DNA of 64,000 nucleotides from positions 72,677-136,676 of the forward strand of contig HF999505.1 in the NCBI GenBank assembly GCA_000434015.1. Reading direction: 5' to 3'. This stretch comes from Clostridium sp. CAG:571. GTDB lineage: Bacteria > Bacillota > Clostridia > TANB77 > CAG-508. How positions within the stretch are numbered: the stretch's first letter is position 1; each line of letters opens with the position of its first letter. The notes under the pieces are model-generated. The model was not told the DNA's origin. It saw only the letters and a list, made by a program, of their open reading frames with translations, and did not search any database. The translations under genes were made by a program, and so were the position numbers. Below are positions 18,391 to 27,314 of the stretch, in pieces.

Positions 18391-20538
18391 TTATATAAAA
18401 ACATTCCATATGAATGTAGTGAACATACAAACAATAATTCCACAAACTGTTGGTAATGCAAAAGATAAAGCTGCCCATTTCCATTTACCAGTTTCTTTTT
18501 TTATAGTTAATAAAGTAGTGCTGCAAGGGAAATGCAATAAAGTAAAAATCATAACATTAATAGCTGTTAAAAGAGTCCAACCGTTTTGTAATAAAATTTG
18601 ACCAATTGCAGTTGTGTCATCCAAATTTATTAAAGTACCAGACTGCATATAACTCATAAGAATAATTGGAAGTACAATTTCGTTTGCTGGCAAACCTAAA
18701 ATAAAAGCTGTTAAAATATATCCATCTAACCCAAGCAATTTAGCAAAAGGATCAAAAAAATTTGCAACATATGTTAAAATACTAACACTGTTAAATTGAA
18801 TATTAGCAAATAACCAAATTATAATTCCAGCAGGAGCGGCAACTAGTATTGCTCTCCCTAAAACAAATAAAGTTCTATCTAGAATAGAGCGTATTAAAAT
18901 CTTACCTATTTGTGGCTTCCTATAAGGTGGCAATTCTAGTATAAATGTAGAAGAGCTACCTTTTAATATAGTTTTAGAAAGAATTTTTGATATAAACAGT
19001 GTCATAAAAATTCCAAAAATAACAATAGCTAATACTGCTAATGTAGATAGAAAAGAAGCTGTAAAACCTGTTGATAAACTTCCAATAAATATCATAGATA
19101 CAGTAATTAAAAGAGGAAATCTACCATTACAAGGGACAAAGCTGTTAGTTAAAATAGCTATTAATTTTTCTCTTGGTGAATCTATAATTCTACATCCAAC
19201 TACACCACATGCATTACAACCAAAACCGCATACAAGTTGTAAGAGCATGTTTTCCGAGAACTACAAGCCTTTTTAAAGTATTTGTCTAGATTAAATGCAA
19301 TACGTGGTAAATAACCTAAATCTTCTATAAGTGTAAATAATGGGAAGAAAATTGCAAGTGGAGGGAGCATTACACTTATTACCCATGTTAATGTACAATA
19401 TACTCCATCAACTAAAATGCTAGTTAACCACATAGGAGAAGATAAATAATCTAAACAAGCAACTAGTTTTATTTGAATGTAACCAAATAATTCAGAAAGA
19501 AGAGAAGATGGATAATTAGCGCCGACAATAGTAAGCCAAAAAATAGCTGCTAAAAACATAATCATAATAGGTAATCCAAAAATTTTTGATGTAAGTATTT
19601 TATCTATTTTTCTATCTCGTTTGCTATAACTACAATTTTTTATTGTACGAACACTAGATGTAACATCTTCAGCTTTAAACAAAATAGTTGAAACTATTTC
19701 GTCTTTGAAATTTTCTTTTCCAAAATTTGTTTCAAGAAGCAGATTGTTACACTTATTTAAATTGTTTTCTAAAGAAGTGTCGGTAAGATAGCTAGATAAC
19801 AGATTTTTTTCTATCGAGTATACTATTTTTTTATCATTGTCTAATAATTTTATACTTACCCATCTAGATAAATATTTATTTTGGGGAGAAAGATTATCTT
19901 TTATATTTGGTTCAAGTAGTTTTATACAATTTTCAATTAAATCATTGTATTTTACATTATTTGGAATAGGAGAAATTTTTCCTTCACAAACATCTAATAC
20001 TTTTTTCATTAAATTATTTAGTGTTTTTTTCTTTTTGGCAATTGTACCAATAACAGGAACTCCTAATTTTTTTTCTAAGAGTTTTAAGTTTATAGAAATT
20101 CCCTTTTTTTCGGCTTCATCTAATAAATTAACACAGACTATAAGTTTATTTGTAATTTCCATTGTTTGATAAACAAGATTTAAATTTCTTTCTAAACAAG
20201 TAGCATCTACTACGATAATTGTTGCATCAGCATTTTCAAAACAAATATAATTTCTTGCAATTTCTTCTTCTTCTGAATTAGACATTAAAGAATATGTACC
20301 AGGGATATCTACTAATAAAAAATTTGTATTATTAAATCTTGTGATACCAGAAGCATTGGAAACTGTTTTGCCAGACCAGTTACCTGTATGTTGATGCATA
20401 CCTGTTAAATTGTTGAAAATAGTGGATTTCCCAACATTAGGATTTCCTCCGAATAGCTATAGTATATGTATATTTATTTTTTTTATTGCTTAATTTATTA
20501 AGCGGATCTGTTTTGATAGAACTACTTATTAATTCCAT
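18391..20538 (-). CDS. feoB: ferrous iron transporter FeoB (three +1 CGG sites)
   Basis: A 714-residue GTPase-coupled Fe(II) importer, intact only if three CGG codons are each passed by a +1 shift. After a polar N-terminus, the G1 motif is AIGGNPNVGKSTIFNN (site 20449-20451), then switch regions with VDIPGTYSL, and the G4 motif CVNLLDE. The membrane half has two gate motifs; the second, CSSGKHALTTCMGFGCNACG, contains two shift sites 28 bases apart (19254-19256 and 19226-19228). The ATG at 20538 follows AGGAAGGTGA. Adding the three skipped bases makes the total length a multiple of three. Read as triplets, translation would stop three codons after the first CGG, before the P-loop. Confidence 0.93.
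19226..19228 (-). other. in-frame CGG +1 frameshift site 5 (FeoB gate motif)
   Basis: Minus strand ATG CGG T. Skipping the C gives Cys-Met-Gly-Phe-Gly-Cys-Asn, the conserved FeoB gate segment. It is in frame only after the shift at 19254-19256 has happened. Confidence 0.9.
19254..19256 (-). other. in-frame CGG +1 frameshift site 4 (FeoB gate motif)
   Basis: Minus strand TCT CGG A. Skipping the C gives Ser-Ser-Gly-Lys-His-Ala-Leu. Site 5 is 28 bases downstream; both are needed to restore the known FeoB sequence between KYFKKACSS and GCNACGVVGC. Confidence 0.9.
20449..20451 (-). other. in-frame CGG +1 frameshift site 3 (FeoB P-loop)
   Basis: Minus strand ATT CGG A. Skipping the C gives Ala-Ile-Gly-Gly-Asn-Pro-Asn-Val-Gly-Lys-Ser, the G1 motif. 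Triplet reading stops at TAA three codons later. Confidence 0.93.
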
Positions 20539-20593
20539 GAAATCACCTTCCTAAAGGTAATATATGAATACATATAAATATTTGTGAATAGTT

Positions 20594-20632
20594 ATAAAAA
20601 TGAAGCTTGCAAACTACAAAAAATTTGCAAGC
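20594..20632 (-). terminator. hairpin between feoA and feoB
   Basis: GCTTGCAAA (20605-20613) pairs with TTTGCAAGC (20624-20632). On the minus strand a T-run follows, so it may terminate or attenuate transcription between feoA and feoB. Confidence 0.55.
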
Positions 20633-20687
20633 GTATATTAATATAAAAGATAATATTATAGTAAGATATAAATGTAATAAATAATAG

Positions 20688-20918
20688 TTAAATTTGAATT
20701 TTAATGTTTTTCGCATCATCTTTTCGAATGGCTATAGTACTACCGCGAACTAAATAAGCTGTTGAATCACTGTTTATACTTCTGAAAAGTGGAGTTATTA
20801 AGGTACCTTTACAAATACCCAAATCTAGAAATCTTCGTCTGAGTTGACCAGAACAGTTTAAAGAATAAACTGTAACTGTATTTTCTAAATTTACTTTATC
20901 AAGTTCAAATGTTTTCAT
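20688..20918 (-). CDS. feoA: FeoA family protein
   Basis: A 76-residue SH3-like protein that assists FeoB in Fe(II) uptake. The family pattern is visible: SGQLRRRFLDLGICKGTLI near residues 24-42 and the closing YLVRGSTIAIRKDDAKNI. It lies 150 bases upstream of feoB in the same direction, with a hairpin between them. No clear Shine-Dalgarno site is seen before the ATG. No Fur-type palindrome was recognised upstream. Confidence 0.88.
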   Translation of the reverse strand: MKTFELDKVNLENTVTVYSLNCSGQLRRRFLDLGICKGTLITPLFRSINSDSTAYLVRGSTIAIRKDDAKNIKIQI

Positions 20919-21259
20919 ATGTTTTTTATAACAATCAATATAATAAAATATTAGATTGAATCCTTTCTATAAATTTTATAAAGCATAATATATAATTATA
21001 GTATATATTATGTAATAATAATGTATTGGTTAATTAAAAATATAATTTAAAAGTAAAAAATGATTTAAATTAAATAAAAATCAGAGAGTATAAGGAATTA
21101 TGATAAAAAATGTAAAAATAAAAATTAAAAAAATATAAGTTATATAATTGATGAAAATAAAAAATAAAAAAATTTAAAATAAATGATGCTTTTTTTTTGC
21201 GTGTGTAGTATAATGTCAAATATGTTAATAAAATGTAGAAAGAAAGGATGAAATACAAG
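20919..21259. other. intergenic region between divergent feoA and dut
   Basis: Very AT-rich DNA of 340 bases. A TATAAT (21209-21214) lies 45 bases before dut but has no good -35. Several ATATA-rich stretches (20985-21012) could serve feoA on the minus strand. No gene, RNA or operator is convincing. Confidence 0.4.
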
Positions 21260-21721
21260 ATGGAAAGAAAAAGAGGGTTTGAAATAGCTAAAGGGTTTGA
21301 AGATAAAAATATCAATATGCCAGTAAGAAAAACAAAATATTCAGCTGGATATGATATTGAAGCTGCAGAAGATTGTATAATACCTGAATATAAGCCAGGC
21401 CAAAAACCAACACTTGTGAAAACAGGACTAAAGGCATATATGAAAGAGAATGAATATATGATGCTTTGCAATAGAAGTTCTAATCCATTTAAAAAGGGAC
21501 TAGTAATGGCAAATAGTGTTGGAATTATAGATGCTGACTATTATGGAAATCCAGATAATGATGGAGCTTTTATGTTTGCTTTTTATAACTTTTTTGATCA
21601 TGATGTTGAAATAAAAAAAGGAGATGTTATTGGTCAAGCTATATTTCAAGAGTATAGAGTAGTAGATAATGATGAAGCAGAAGGAAAAAGATTAGGAGGA
21701 TTTGGATCTACTAACAAATAA
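21260..21721 (+). CDS. dut: dUTP diphosphatase
   Basis: A 153-residue trimeric dUTPase that hydrolyses dUTP to dUMP, keeping uracil out of DNA. The five motifs are present: SAGYDIEAAED (1), CNRSSNPFKKG (2), NSVGIIDADYYGNPDN (3), KKGDVIGQAIF (4) and the P-loop-like KRLGGFGST (5). The ATG at 21260 was preferred to one at 21248 that abuts the AGAAAGG site. It stands alone between feoA (divergent) and carD. Length and motifs are normal. Confidence 0.93.
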   Translation: MERKRGFEIAKGFEDKNINMPVRKTKYSAGYDIEAAEDCIIPEYKPGQKPTLVKTGLKAYMKENEYMMLCNRSSNPFKKGLVMANSVGIIDADYYGNPDNDGAFMFAFYNFFDHDVEIKKGDVIGQAIFQEYRVVDNDEAEGKRLGGFGSTNK

Positions 21722-21749
21722 AAAGAAAGTAACATAAAAAAATAAAAAA

Positions 21750-21778
21750 ATGTATCCGCTGGCGCAGAACGGATACAT
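21750..21778. repeat. GC-rich stem-loop after dut
   Basis: ATGTATCCG (21750-21758) and CGGATACAT (21770-21778) are a perfect 9-base inverted repeat around an 11-base loop. No T-run follows at once, so it is not a standard terminator. Confidence 0.55.
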
Positions 21779-21798
21779 AGCTTTTGGTGCGAAAAATG

Positions 21799-21830
21799 AA
21801 TGGTAAAAGCTTTGACTTTTACCATTTTTT
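21799..21830 (+). terminator. dut terminator, overlapping the carD promoter
   Basis: AATGGTAAAA (21799-21808) pairs with TTTTACCATT (21817-21826), followed by TTTT. The loop and descending arm carry the -35 of the next promoter. Confidence 0.75.
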
Positions 21831-21840
21831 GTTGTATAAT
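21812..21840 (+). promoter_or_regulatory. sigma-A promoter of carD
   Basis: TTGACT (21812-21817) and TATAAT (21835-21840) have a 17-base spacer. The -35 lies in the loop of the dut terminator hairpin. Confidence 0.8.
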
Positions 21841-21915
21841 ATAAGAGTAGTTGAAAAAGAGAAACGAAACCTTTCTTGACTTCAGAAATTTAGCTTATTG
21901 AAGGGAGTGACTTAC

Positions 21916-22494
21916 ATGTTTAATGTAGGGGACAAGATAGTACATCCTATGCACGGGGCTGGTACCATTAGTGCAATAGAAGAGAAAAATATATGCAATG
22001 AAACAGAGCAATATTACATAATATCAATGCCTGGGGAAGTAAAGGTGATGGTTCCAATTGCAAAAGCGGAGCAAATTGGAGTAAGAAGTATTATTAGTGA
22101 AAGTGATGTTCCAAAAGTATTAGGAATATTAGAAGAAGACGAGACAGAAATGTCAAATAACTGGAATAAAAGATATAGAGATAATATGGACAAAATGAGA
22201 AGTGGCAATATATATGAAGTAGCAGATGTTGTTAGAAATTTAAGCTTTAAGCAAAAAGAAAAAGGTCTATCAACAGGAGAAAAGAAAATGTTAAATAGTG
22301 CTAAACAAATATTAGTAAGTGAATTAGTTTTAGCAGAGCATGCATCAAAAGAAGAAATCGAAAAATTGGTAGAAAATAAAATAAATGTATCTTTTGAAGA
22401 AAATAGAATGCCAGTTCAAGATAATATAGAAATAAATAAAAATATTGTAAGTAAATTTATTCCTTTTGATGGGACAGGAACATCAAACAATTAA
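21916..22494 (+). CDS. carD: CarD family transcription factor
   Basis: A 192-residue CarD/CdnL-type regulator that binds RNA polymerase beta and stabilises open promoter complexes. The N-terminal RNAP-interaction Tudor-like domain begins MFNVGDKIVHPMHGAGTI and ends near VMVPIAKAEQIGVR, the same fold as in Mfd. The C-terminal helical domain (about 75-160) includes the typical RDNMDKMRSGNIYEVADVVRNLSF. The ATG at 21916 has AAGGGAG eight bases upstream; an earlier TTG is not supported. It is preceded by its own promoter and followed by a hairpin terminator. Confidence 0.93.
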   Translation: MFNVGDKIVHPMHGAGTISAIEEKNICNETEQYYIISMPGEVKVMVPIAKAEQIGVRSIISESDVPKVLGILEEDETEMSNNWNKRYRDNMDKMRSGNIYEVADVVRNLSFKQKEKGLSTGEKKMLNSAKQILVSELVLAEHASKEEIEKLVENKINVSFEENRMPVQDNIEINKNIVSKFIPFDGTGTSNN

Positions 22495-22524
22495 TTAGTA
22501 AAAGTGAAAATTAGACAACATAAG

Positions 22525-22555
22525 AAAGAAGTGGAAATAATTCTACTTCTTTTTA
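22525..22555 (+). terminator. carD terminator
   Basis: AGAAGTGGAA (22527-22536) pairs with TTCTACTTCT (22541-22550) with one G-T pair, then TTTT. Confidence 0.7.
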
Positions 22556-22657
22556 AATAACAATTTACATAAAAGTGTCAACTTCTGTAAACAATAAGAA
22601 GGATTTAAATGTAAAGCGTCGAATAATATAATTATAGTGAAAAGAAAGGTGTCATGA

Positions 22658-24442
22658 ATGGTACGTTATAGTGATGAACTAATTGACGAAATAAGAAGTA
22701 AAAATGATATAGTAGATATTATATCACAATATGTAGTATTAAAAAGAAGTGGTAGAAACTTTTTTGGACTATGTCCATTTCATAAGGAAAAATCACCTTC
22801 TTTTTCTGTGTCACCAGACAAGCAAATTTTTCACTGTTTTGGATGTGGCGTAGGAGGCAATGTTTTTCATTTTGTAGAAAAAATAGAAAATTTAGGTTTC
22901 ATAGAGTCTCTAGAAATGTTAGCAGATAGAGCTGGTATAAATTTACCAACAATAAGTAACAGTGTAGATGATAAATTATTAAAACTTAAATCAAAAGTAT
23001 ATGATATAAATGCAGAAACTGCAAAATTTTATCATGAAAATTTATACAAACCCACTTCAAAAGAAGCTCAAAATTACATAAAAAAAAGAAAATTAGATAA
23101 TAGAACATTAAAAAATTTTTTAATAGGGTATTCAGGAAATTTTAATGAATTATATGTACATTTAAAATCTAAAGGTTTTACAGATGAGGAAATTTTAACT
23201 TCTGGACTTGTAAATAAAAATGATAATGGGAAATTTATAGATAGGTTTAGAAGAAGATTAATGTTTCCAATACAAGATACACGAAATAGAGTTATTGCTT
23301 TTGGTGGAAGAGTTTTAGATGATAGTAAACCAAAATATATAAATTCATCAGAAAATATTGTATATAGCAAAGGGAAACATTTGTTTGGATTAAATGTTGC
23401 TAAAAAAGAACATTTGAAAAAAATAATAATAGTTGAAGGTTATATGGATGCTATATCATTACATCAAAGGGGAATAACAAATGCTGTTGCATCATTAGGA
23501 ACAGCTCTAACAGAATCTCAGGGAAGATTATTAAGAAAAAGTAGTGAGCAGGTTATAATAGGGTATGATGCAGATGGCGCAGGACAAGCAGCAACAGTAA
23601 GAGGATTAGAAATATTACAAAATTTGGGATGTGATATTAGGATTCTTCAAATAGAAGGTGCTAAAGATCCAGATGAATTTGTTACGAAATATGGACCTGA
23701 AAGATTTTTAAAATATGTAGATAATGCAATATCTTTAGTTGAATACAAAATAAAAGTTTTAAAACAAAAATTAGATATAAACAATACAAATGATAAAATA
23801 AAATTCTTAAAAGAGATTGCAAAAGAACTTGCAAAAATATCTAACAATATAGAAAGAGAAGTATATGTTGATAAGATTTCTTTAGAGTACAATATATCAA
23901 AAGAAGCGATATATTCAGAAATAAATAAATTAATATATGGAAAAAACGAAGATGAAAAAAGGATAAATGTTACAAAAGTAGTACAACCTCAAAAAAAAGT
24001 TATTGAAGAAACAGATAAGGCGGTAGCTAAAAGAGAAGGTTTAATAATTTACTTATTAATAAATTATCCAAATGAGGCATATTCGAAGATAAAAGAAGTA
24101 GTATCAGTAGAAGATATAAAAAGCGAAAGAAATAAAAAAGTAATAACAAAGTTGTATGAAGAATTAGAAAAAGGTTATAGTAATATTAACAATGTGTTAG
24201 ATTGGTTTCAAGAAGAAGAAATTATTAATTATTTAACTAGTATAATGGCATATGATTTTGAAATTACAGAAGTTAATAAGTGTATAGAAGATATATTAAA
24301 TATTTATATAAAAGAAAAATTAATTAAAAAGAGAAATGATATTATAAACAAATTAGAAAATAAAGAGCTTGATAAAGAAGATAAAGCTAATTATGAAAAA
24401 CAGCTTAGTGAAATAATTGTAAAATTAGCTAAAGTAAAATAA
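22658..24442 (+). CDS. dnaG: DNA primase
   Basis: A 594-residue primase that makes RNA primers at the replication fork. The N-terminal CHC2 zinc finger has GLCPFHKEKSPSF and HCFGCG. The RNA polymerase core with Toprim fold shows VEGYMDAIS and GYDADGAGQAA. The C-terminal domain (about 450-594) is helicase-binding-like and divergent. AAAGGTG precedes the ATG. rpoD begins 12 bases after the stop; dnaG-rpoD is the conserved macromolecular-synthesis operon of Bacillota (rpsU not present here). No CGG codons interrupt it. Confidence 0.96.
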   Translation: MVRYSDELIDEIRSKNDIVDIISQYVVLKRSGRNFFGLCPFHKEKSPSFSVSPDKQIFHCFGCGVGGNVFHFVEKIENLGFIESLEMLADRAGINLPTISNSVDDKLLKLKSKVYDINAETAKFYHENLYKPTSKEAQNYIKKRKLDNRTLKNFLIGYSGNFNELYVHLKSKGFTDEEILTSGLVNKNDNGKFIDRFRRRLMFPIQDTRNRVIAFGGRVLDDSKPKYINSSENIVYSKGKHLFGLNVAKKEHLKKIIIVEGYMDAISLHQRGITNAVASLGTALTESQGRLLRKSSEQVIIGYDADGAGQAATVRGLEILQNLGCDIRILQIEGAKDPDEFVTKYGPERFLKYVDNAISLVEYKIKVLKQKLDINNTNDKIKFLKEIAKELAKISNNIEREVYVDKISLEYNISKEAIYSEINKLIYGKNEDEKRINVTKVVQPQKKVIEETDKAVAKREGLIIYLLINYPNEAYSKIKEVVSVEDIKSERNKKVITKLYEELEKGYSNINNVLDWFQEEEIINYLTSIMAYDFEITEVNKCIEDILNIYIKEKLIKKRNDIINKLENKELDKEDKANYEKQLSEIIVKLAKVK

Positions 24443-24453
24443 GGAGGGAAGCT

Positions 24454-25599
24454 ATGAAAAAGACAGAAAAAGAAGAAGCAAACCTACAAAAAAAAGATAA
24501 AAATTTAGAAAAGACTAATGAAAAAAATAAAGAAAAAATAATGGAAATAATAAAAAAAGCAAAAAAAGAAGGAAAAATAACTTATGGGGAACTTGCCAGT
24601 CAATTAGATACTATTAATCCAGACCAAATAGAAGAAGTATTTGATATGTTCGAAAGTATGGGAATTAATGTATTAAAAGACGATGCAGATGAAGAACCAG
24701 ATCCAGACGAATTAGAGGAAGTAGAAGAAGTTAACTTAGAAGACATAGATGTAACTAATATGGAAGGAGTTAACATTGATGATCCAGTAAGAATGTATTT
24801 AAGAGAAATAGGTAAAATTCCACTTCTAACTTATGAAGAAGAAATTGATCTTGCAGAAAAAGTATTAAAAGGTGATGAAGAAGCAAAACAAAAGCTTGCA
24901 GAATCTAACTTAAGACTTGTTGTTAGTATAGCAAAAAAATATGTTGGTAGAGGAATGTTATTTTTAGATTTAATACAAGAAGGAAATATGGGGCTAATAA
25001 AAGCTGTAGAAAAATTTGACTATACAAAAGGATATAAATTTAGCACATATGCAACATGGTGGATTAGACAAGCTATTACAAGAGCAATAGCAGATCAAGC
25101 AAGAACAATAAGAATACCAGTTCATATGGTAGAAACTATAAATAAATTAATAAGAACATCAAGACATTTGCTTCAACAATTAGGTAGAGAGCCTACTCCA
25201 GAAGAAATTGCAAAGGAAATGGAGATACCAGTAGAAAAAGTATTAGAAATACAAAAAATAGCTCAAGATCCTGTATCATTAGAAACTCCAATAGGAGAAG
25301 AAGATGATAGTCATCTAGGAGATTTTATTCAAGATGAAGATTCTCCAGCACCTCAAGATTCTGTAGCATATACTTTACTAAGAGAACAATTAGAAGAGGT
25401 TATGAGTACATTAACTCCAAGAGAAGCAAAAGTTTTAAAATTAAGATTTGGATTAGAAGATGGAAAAGCAAGAACTTTAGAAGAAGTTGGAAAAGAATTT
25501 ATGGTAACACGTGAGAGAATAAGACAAATTGAAGCGAAGGCTTTAAGAAAATTAAGACATCCAAGTAGAAGCAAAAAATTAAAAGATTATATGAGCTAA
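24454..25599 (+). CDS. rpoD: primary sigma factor RpoD (SigA)
   Basis: A 381-residue housekeeping sigma-70 factor. An acidic, Lys-rich N-terminal region 1.1-like segment (about 30-80) precedes region 1.2 (DDPVRMYLREIGKIPLL), region 2 (NLRLVVSIAKKYVGRGM, then the -10-reading KGYKFSTYATWWIRQAI), region 3 (RIPVHMVETINKL) and region 4 (LTPREAKVLKLRFGL, then the -35-reading helix of EVGKEFMVTRERIRQIE). The -10/-35 sequences in this window (TTGACA, TATAAT) match what such a factor recognises. AAGGAGG precedes the ATG, 12 bases after dnaG. Confidence 0.96.
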   Translation: MKKTEKEEANLQKKDKNLEKTNEKNKEKIMEIIKKAKKEGKITYGELASQLDTINPDQIEEVFDMFESMGINVLKDDADEEPDPDELEEVEEVNLEDIDVTNMEGVNIDDPVRMYLREIGKIPLLTYEEEIDLAEKVLKGDEEAKQKLAESNLRLVVSIAKKYVGRGMLFLDLIQEGNMGLIKAVEKFDYTKGYKFSTYATWWIRQAITRAIADQARTIRIPVHMVETINKLIRTSRHLLQQLGREPTPEEIAKEMEIPVEKVLEIQKIAQDPVSLETPIGEEDDSHLGDFIQDEDSPAPQDSVAYTLLREQLEEVMSTLTPREAKVLKLRFGLEDGKARTLEEVGKEFMVTRERIRQIEAKALRKLRHPSRSKKLKDYMS

Positions 25600-25616
25600 A
25601 GAGGAGGAATTTAAAA

Positions 25617-26162
25617 GTGAGAAAAACAAATAAGATAATAGTATTAATGTCAATTATAGCAATAATGGTATTAACATTAACAGGATGTGAAACGAAAACA
25701 AATTTAAAAACGATAGATAAAAAAGAGCTTACAGAATATACAGAATATACTGATGAATCAGGAATTAAGTTCTCTTATCCAGAAGACTGGTCTGATATAG
25801 GAAGTGGAGATAAAAAAATATTTGTAGATGCAAATACTGGAACAAATGTAAATTTGGTTTCTGAGAATATACAAAGTACTTATAATTTAAAGACATATGT
25901 AACAGCTTCAATAAAAAATATAAAAGAAACAATCGGAAGTAATATTAAAGGAGATATTGCAGAAGAAGAGGTAAAATTAAATGGAAGAGATGCTTATATA
26001 ATTTCTTATACAATGACACAAAATGATGTTGAATTTGAAATAAAACAAGCAATATTTATTGATAGTAAAACAGCATATGTGTTAACAACAACTGTACCAG
26101 GAGAATTAAAAGATGAAAATTCAGAAACAATAGATAATATTATTAGTTCATTTATGAAATAA
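25617..26162 (+). CDS. lipoprotein, PsbP/DcrB-like
   Basis: A 181-residue secreted lipoprotein. The signal peptide ends in the lipobox LTGC (Cys24), so it should be attached to the outer face of the membrane. The mature part has the GIKFSYPEDWSDIG-type start and an alternating-strand pattern typical of the PsbP/DcrB/Mog1-like fold. Its role is unknown. The GTG at 25617 has AGAGGAGG upstream. It lies 17 bases after rpoD and probably ends that operon; a terminator follows. Confidence 0.75.
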   Translation: MRKTNKIIVLMSIIAIMVLTLTGCETKTNLKTIDKKELTEYTEYTDESGIKFSYPEDWSDIGSGDKKIFVDANTGTNVNLVSENIQSTYNLKTYVTASIKNIKETIGSNIKGDIAEEEVKLNGRDAYIISYTMTQNDVEFEIKQAIFIDSKTAYVLTTTVPGELKDENSETIDNIISSFMK

Positions 26163-26170
26163 AATAAAAA

Positions 26171-26242
26171 AAATCAATATCTAGAATAAGTATAATAGGC
26201 TATTAATGTCTAAATTATCATTAGGTATTGATTTTTTTTTAT
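26171..26242 (+). terminator. terminator after the dnaG-rpoD-lipoprotein operon
   Basis: AAATCAATATCTA (26171-26183) pairs with TAGGTATTGATTT (26222-26234), one G-T pair, followed by seven or more Ts. Confidence 0.7.
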
Positions 26243-26303
26243 TTTTATGTTAATATATAAATAGAGTTTTATTATATAAAAAAGGAGAGGAGCTCTTAAT
26301 ATC

Positions 26304-26606
26304 ATGGAAAAAGATAGAGTATCGATATTAAATGCACTAAAGAGAATACTTTTAAATGAAAAAGATGATAAAAATGGTGACAAAAACCTAGAAGAAATCA
26401 TTGATGATCAAAATACACCTCAAAATGATAAAGAGTTAGCTGAGTATCTTTTGAAAGCAAGAGAAAAAGCTGAAACAAAAGCTGTAAATAGATTTAAAGA
26501 TGAATTGCATAAAAAGGCTACGAATAAAAAAGATAATTATAAAGAAGGATTATCAAAAAATAAAGTGAAAAAACCAAAAGAAAATCAAATGACAATAGGT
26601 GAATAA
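26304..26606 (+). CDS. small charged hypothetical protein
   Basis: A 100-residue, strongly charged protein (Lys, Glu, Asp and Asn dominate) with no signal peptide or membrane segment. It is probably helical or disordered. No family was recognised. Support for a real gene is the AGGAGAGGAG site upstream, normal codon use and a terminator immediately downstream. Confidence 0.6.
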   Translation: MEKDRVSILNALKRILLNEKDDKNGDKNLEEIIDDQNTPQNDKELAEYLLKAREKAETKAVNRFKDELHKKATNKKDNYKEGLSKNKVKKPKENQMTIGE

Positions 26607-26608
26607 TA

Positions 26609-26645
26609 AAAAAGAAAATAAAATATTATATTTTCTTTTTTATTT
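26609..26645 (+). terminator. terminator after the small charged protein
   Basis: AAAAAGAAAATA (26609-26620) pairs with TATTTTCTTTTT (26629-26640). Confidence 0.65.
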
Positions 26646-26647
26646 AC

Positions 26648-26676
26648 TTGACAAATTTTAATTTTGCAAGTATAAT
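26648..26676 (+). promoter_or_regulatory. promoter of tRNA-Met
   Basis: Perfect TTGACA (26648-26653) and TATAAT (26671-26676) with a 17-base spacer, 20 bases before the mature tRNA 5' end. Confidence 0.93.
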
Positions 26677-26696
26677 ACTTATTGTCTTTCATACAT

Positions 26697-26773
26697 GGCG
26701 AGATAGCTCAGTTGGCTAGAGCATCCGGTTCATACCCGGCAGGTCGATGGTTCGAATCCATTTCTCGCTACCA
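26697..26773 (+). tRNA. tRNA-Met (CAU), elongator
   Basis: A 77-base cloverleaf with encoded CCA. The acceptor arm GGCGAGA pairs with TCTCGCT; the D arm, a CCGG...CCGG-type anticodon stem with CAT anticodon, and a T arm with GGTTCGAATCC are all present. Position 1 is paired, so it is not the initiator tRNA. Overall sequence resembles Bacillota elongator tRNA-Met more than tRNA-Ile2 (lysidine), which shares CAT. Confidence 0.93.
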
Positions 26774-26780
26774 ACTATAA

Positions 26781-26818
26781 AAGGGGCAAGTAGAGTTTAA
26801 ATTTACTTGTCTCTTTTT
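26781..26818 (+). terminator. tRNA-Met terminator
   Basis: GGGGCAAGTA (26783-26792) pairs with TACTTGTCTC (26804-26813), then TTTTT. Confidence 0.75.
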
Positions 26819-26871
26819 CTAGTTATAGTAAAGTTTAGTGATTTTTTATTGTAAATATTATTGTAAATATT

Positions 26872-27112
26872 TTATTCTATTCGTTTATCTTGTCTTGAAT
26901 TATCTTTTGAACAAAGCTTTTCATATTCTTTGCATTTTATTTTATATTCTATATTTTGAGTTAAATATCTGTAATACATATATGCTTGTTCATATTGTAT
27001 AACAGGATTAAACATTGGATTATCTGCTCCGAACAAAGTCGGGATTTTGCTCAAAATTCATGTATGGTGGAGTATATCCTCCAAAATTATTAAAATCCAT
27101 ATTTCTATCCAT
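26872..27112 (-). CDS. small Tyr/Asn-rich hypothetical protein (one +1 CGG site)
   Basis: A 79-residue protein reconstructed by a +1 shift at CGG 27029-27031. Without it, a 30-codon peptide would end at TAA two codons after the CGG. The N-terminus is rich in Asn, Phe, Gly, Tyr and Pro (FGGYTPPYM); the second half is a Tyr-rich helix with two Cys residues (KIKCKEYEKLC). AAGGGGG precedes the ATG at 27112, which supports the upstream start and so the joined reading. Size and composition recall small spore-coat proteins, and sporulation gene ylbJ follows, but I do not recognise a family. Confidence 0.6.
27029..27031 (-). other. in-frame CGG +1 frameshift site 6
   Basis: Minus strand GTT CGG A. 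Skipping the C joins a 28-codon 5' part with a good ribosome site to the longer downstream frame, giving Asp-Phe-Val-Gly-Ala-Asp. Triplet reading ends in TAA two codons later. Confidence 0.7.
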
Positions 27113-27314
27113 ATAAAAACCCCCTTATAAAGTATTAATTAATAATATTCAAAAATTATTACAATATGAAAAATTTGGCAAAAATCATATTATAATAAAA
27201 ATATAAATAAATAGAAAAATAAAAAATTAAGTAAGTGATAAATTGGATAATAGGTAGCAAAACAAATATAAAAATAGATATGAGAATTTTATAGTAAAAT
27301 CAAAATTAGTATTA

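Noticed and set aside
26697..26773. Initiator tRNA or tRNA-Ile2 (both also CAT)
   Set aside because: Position 1 pairs with the 3' arm, which excludes the initiator, and the overall sequence is closer to Bacillota elongator tRNA-Met.
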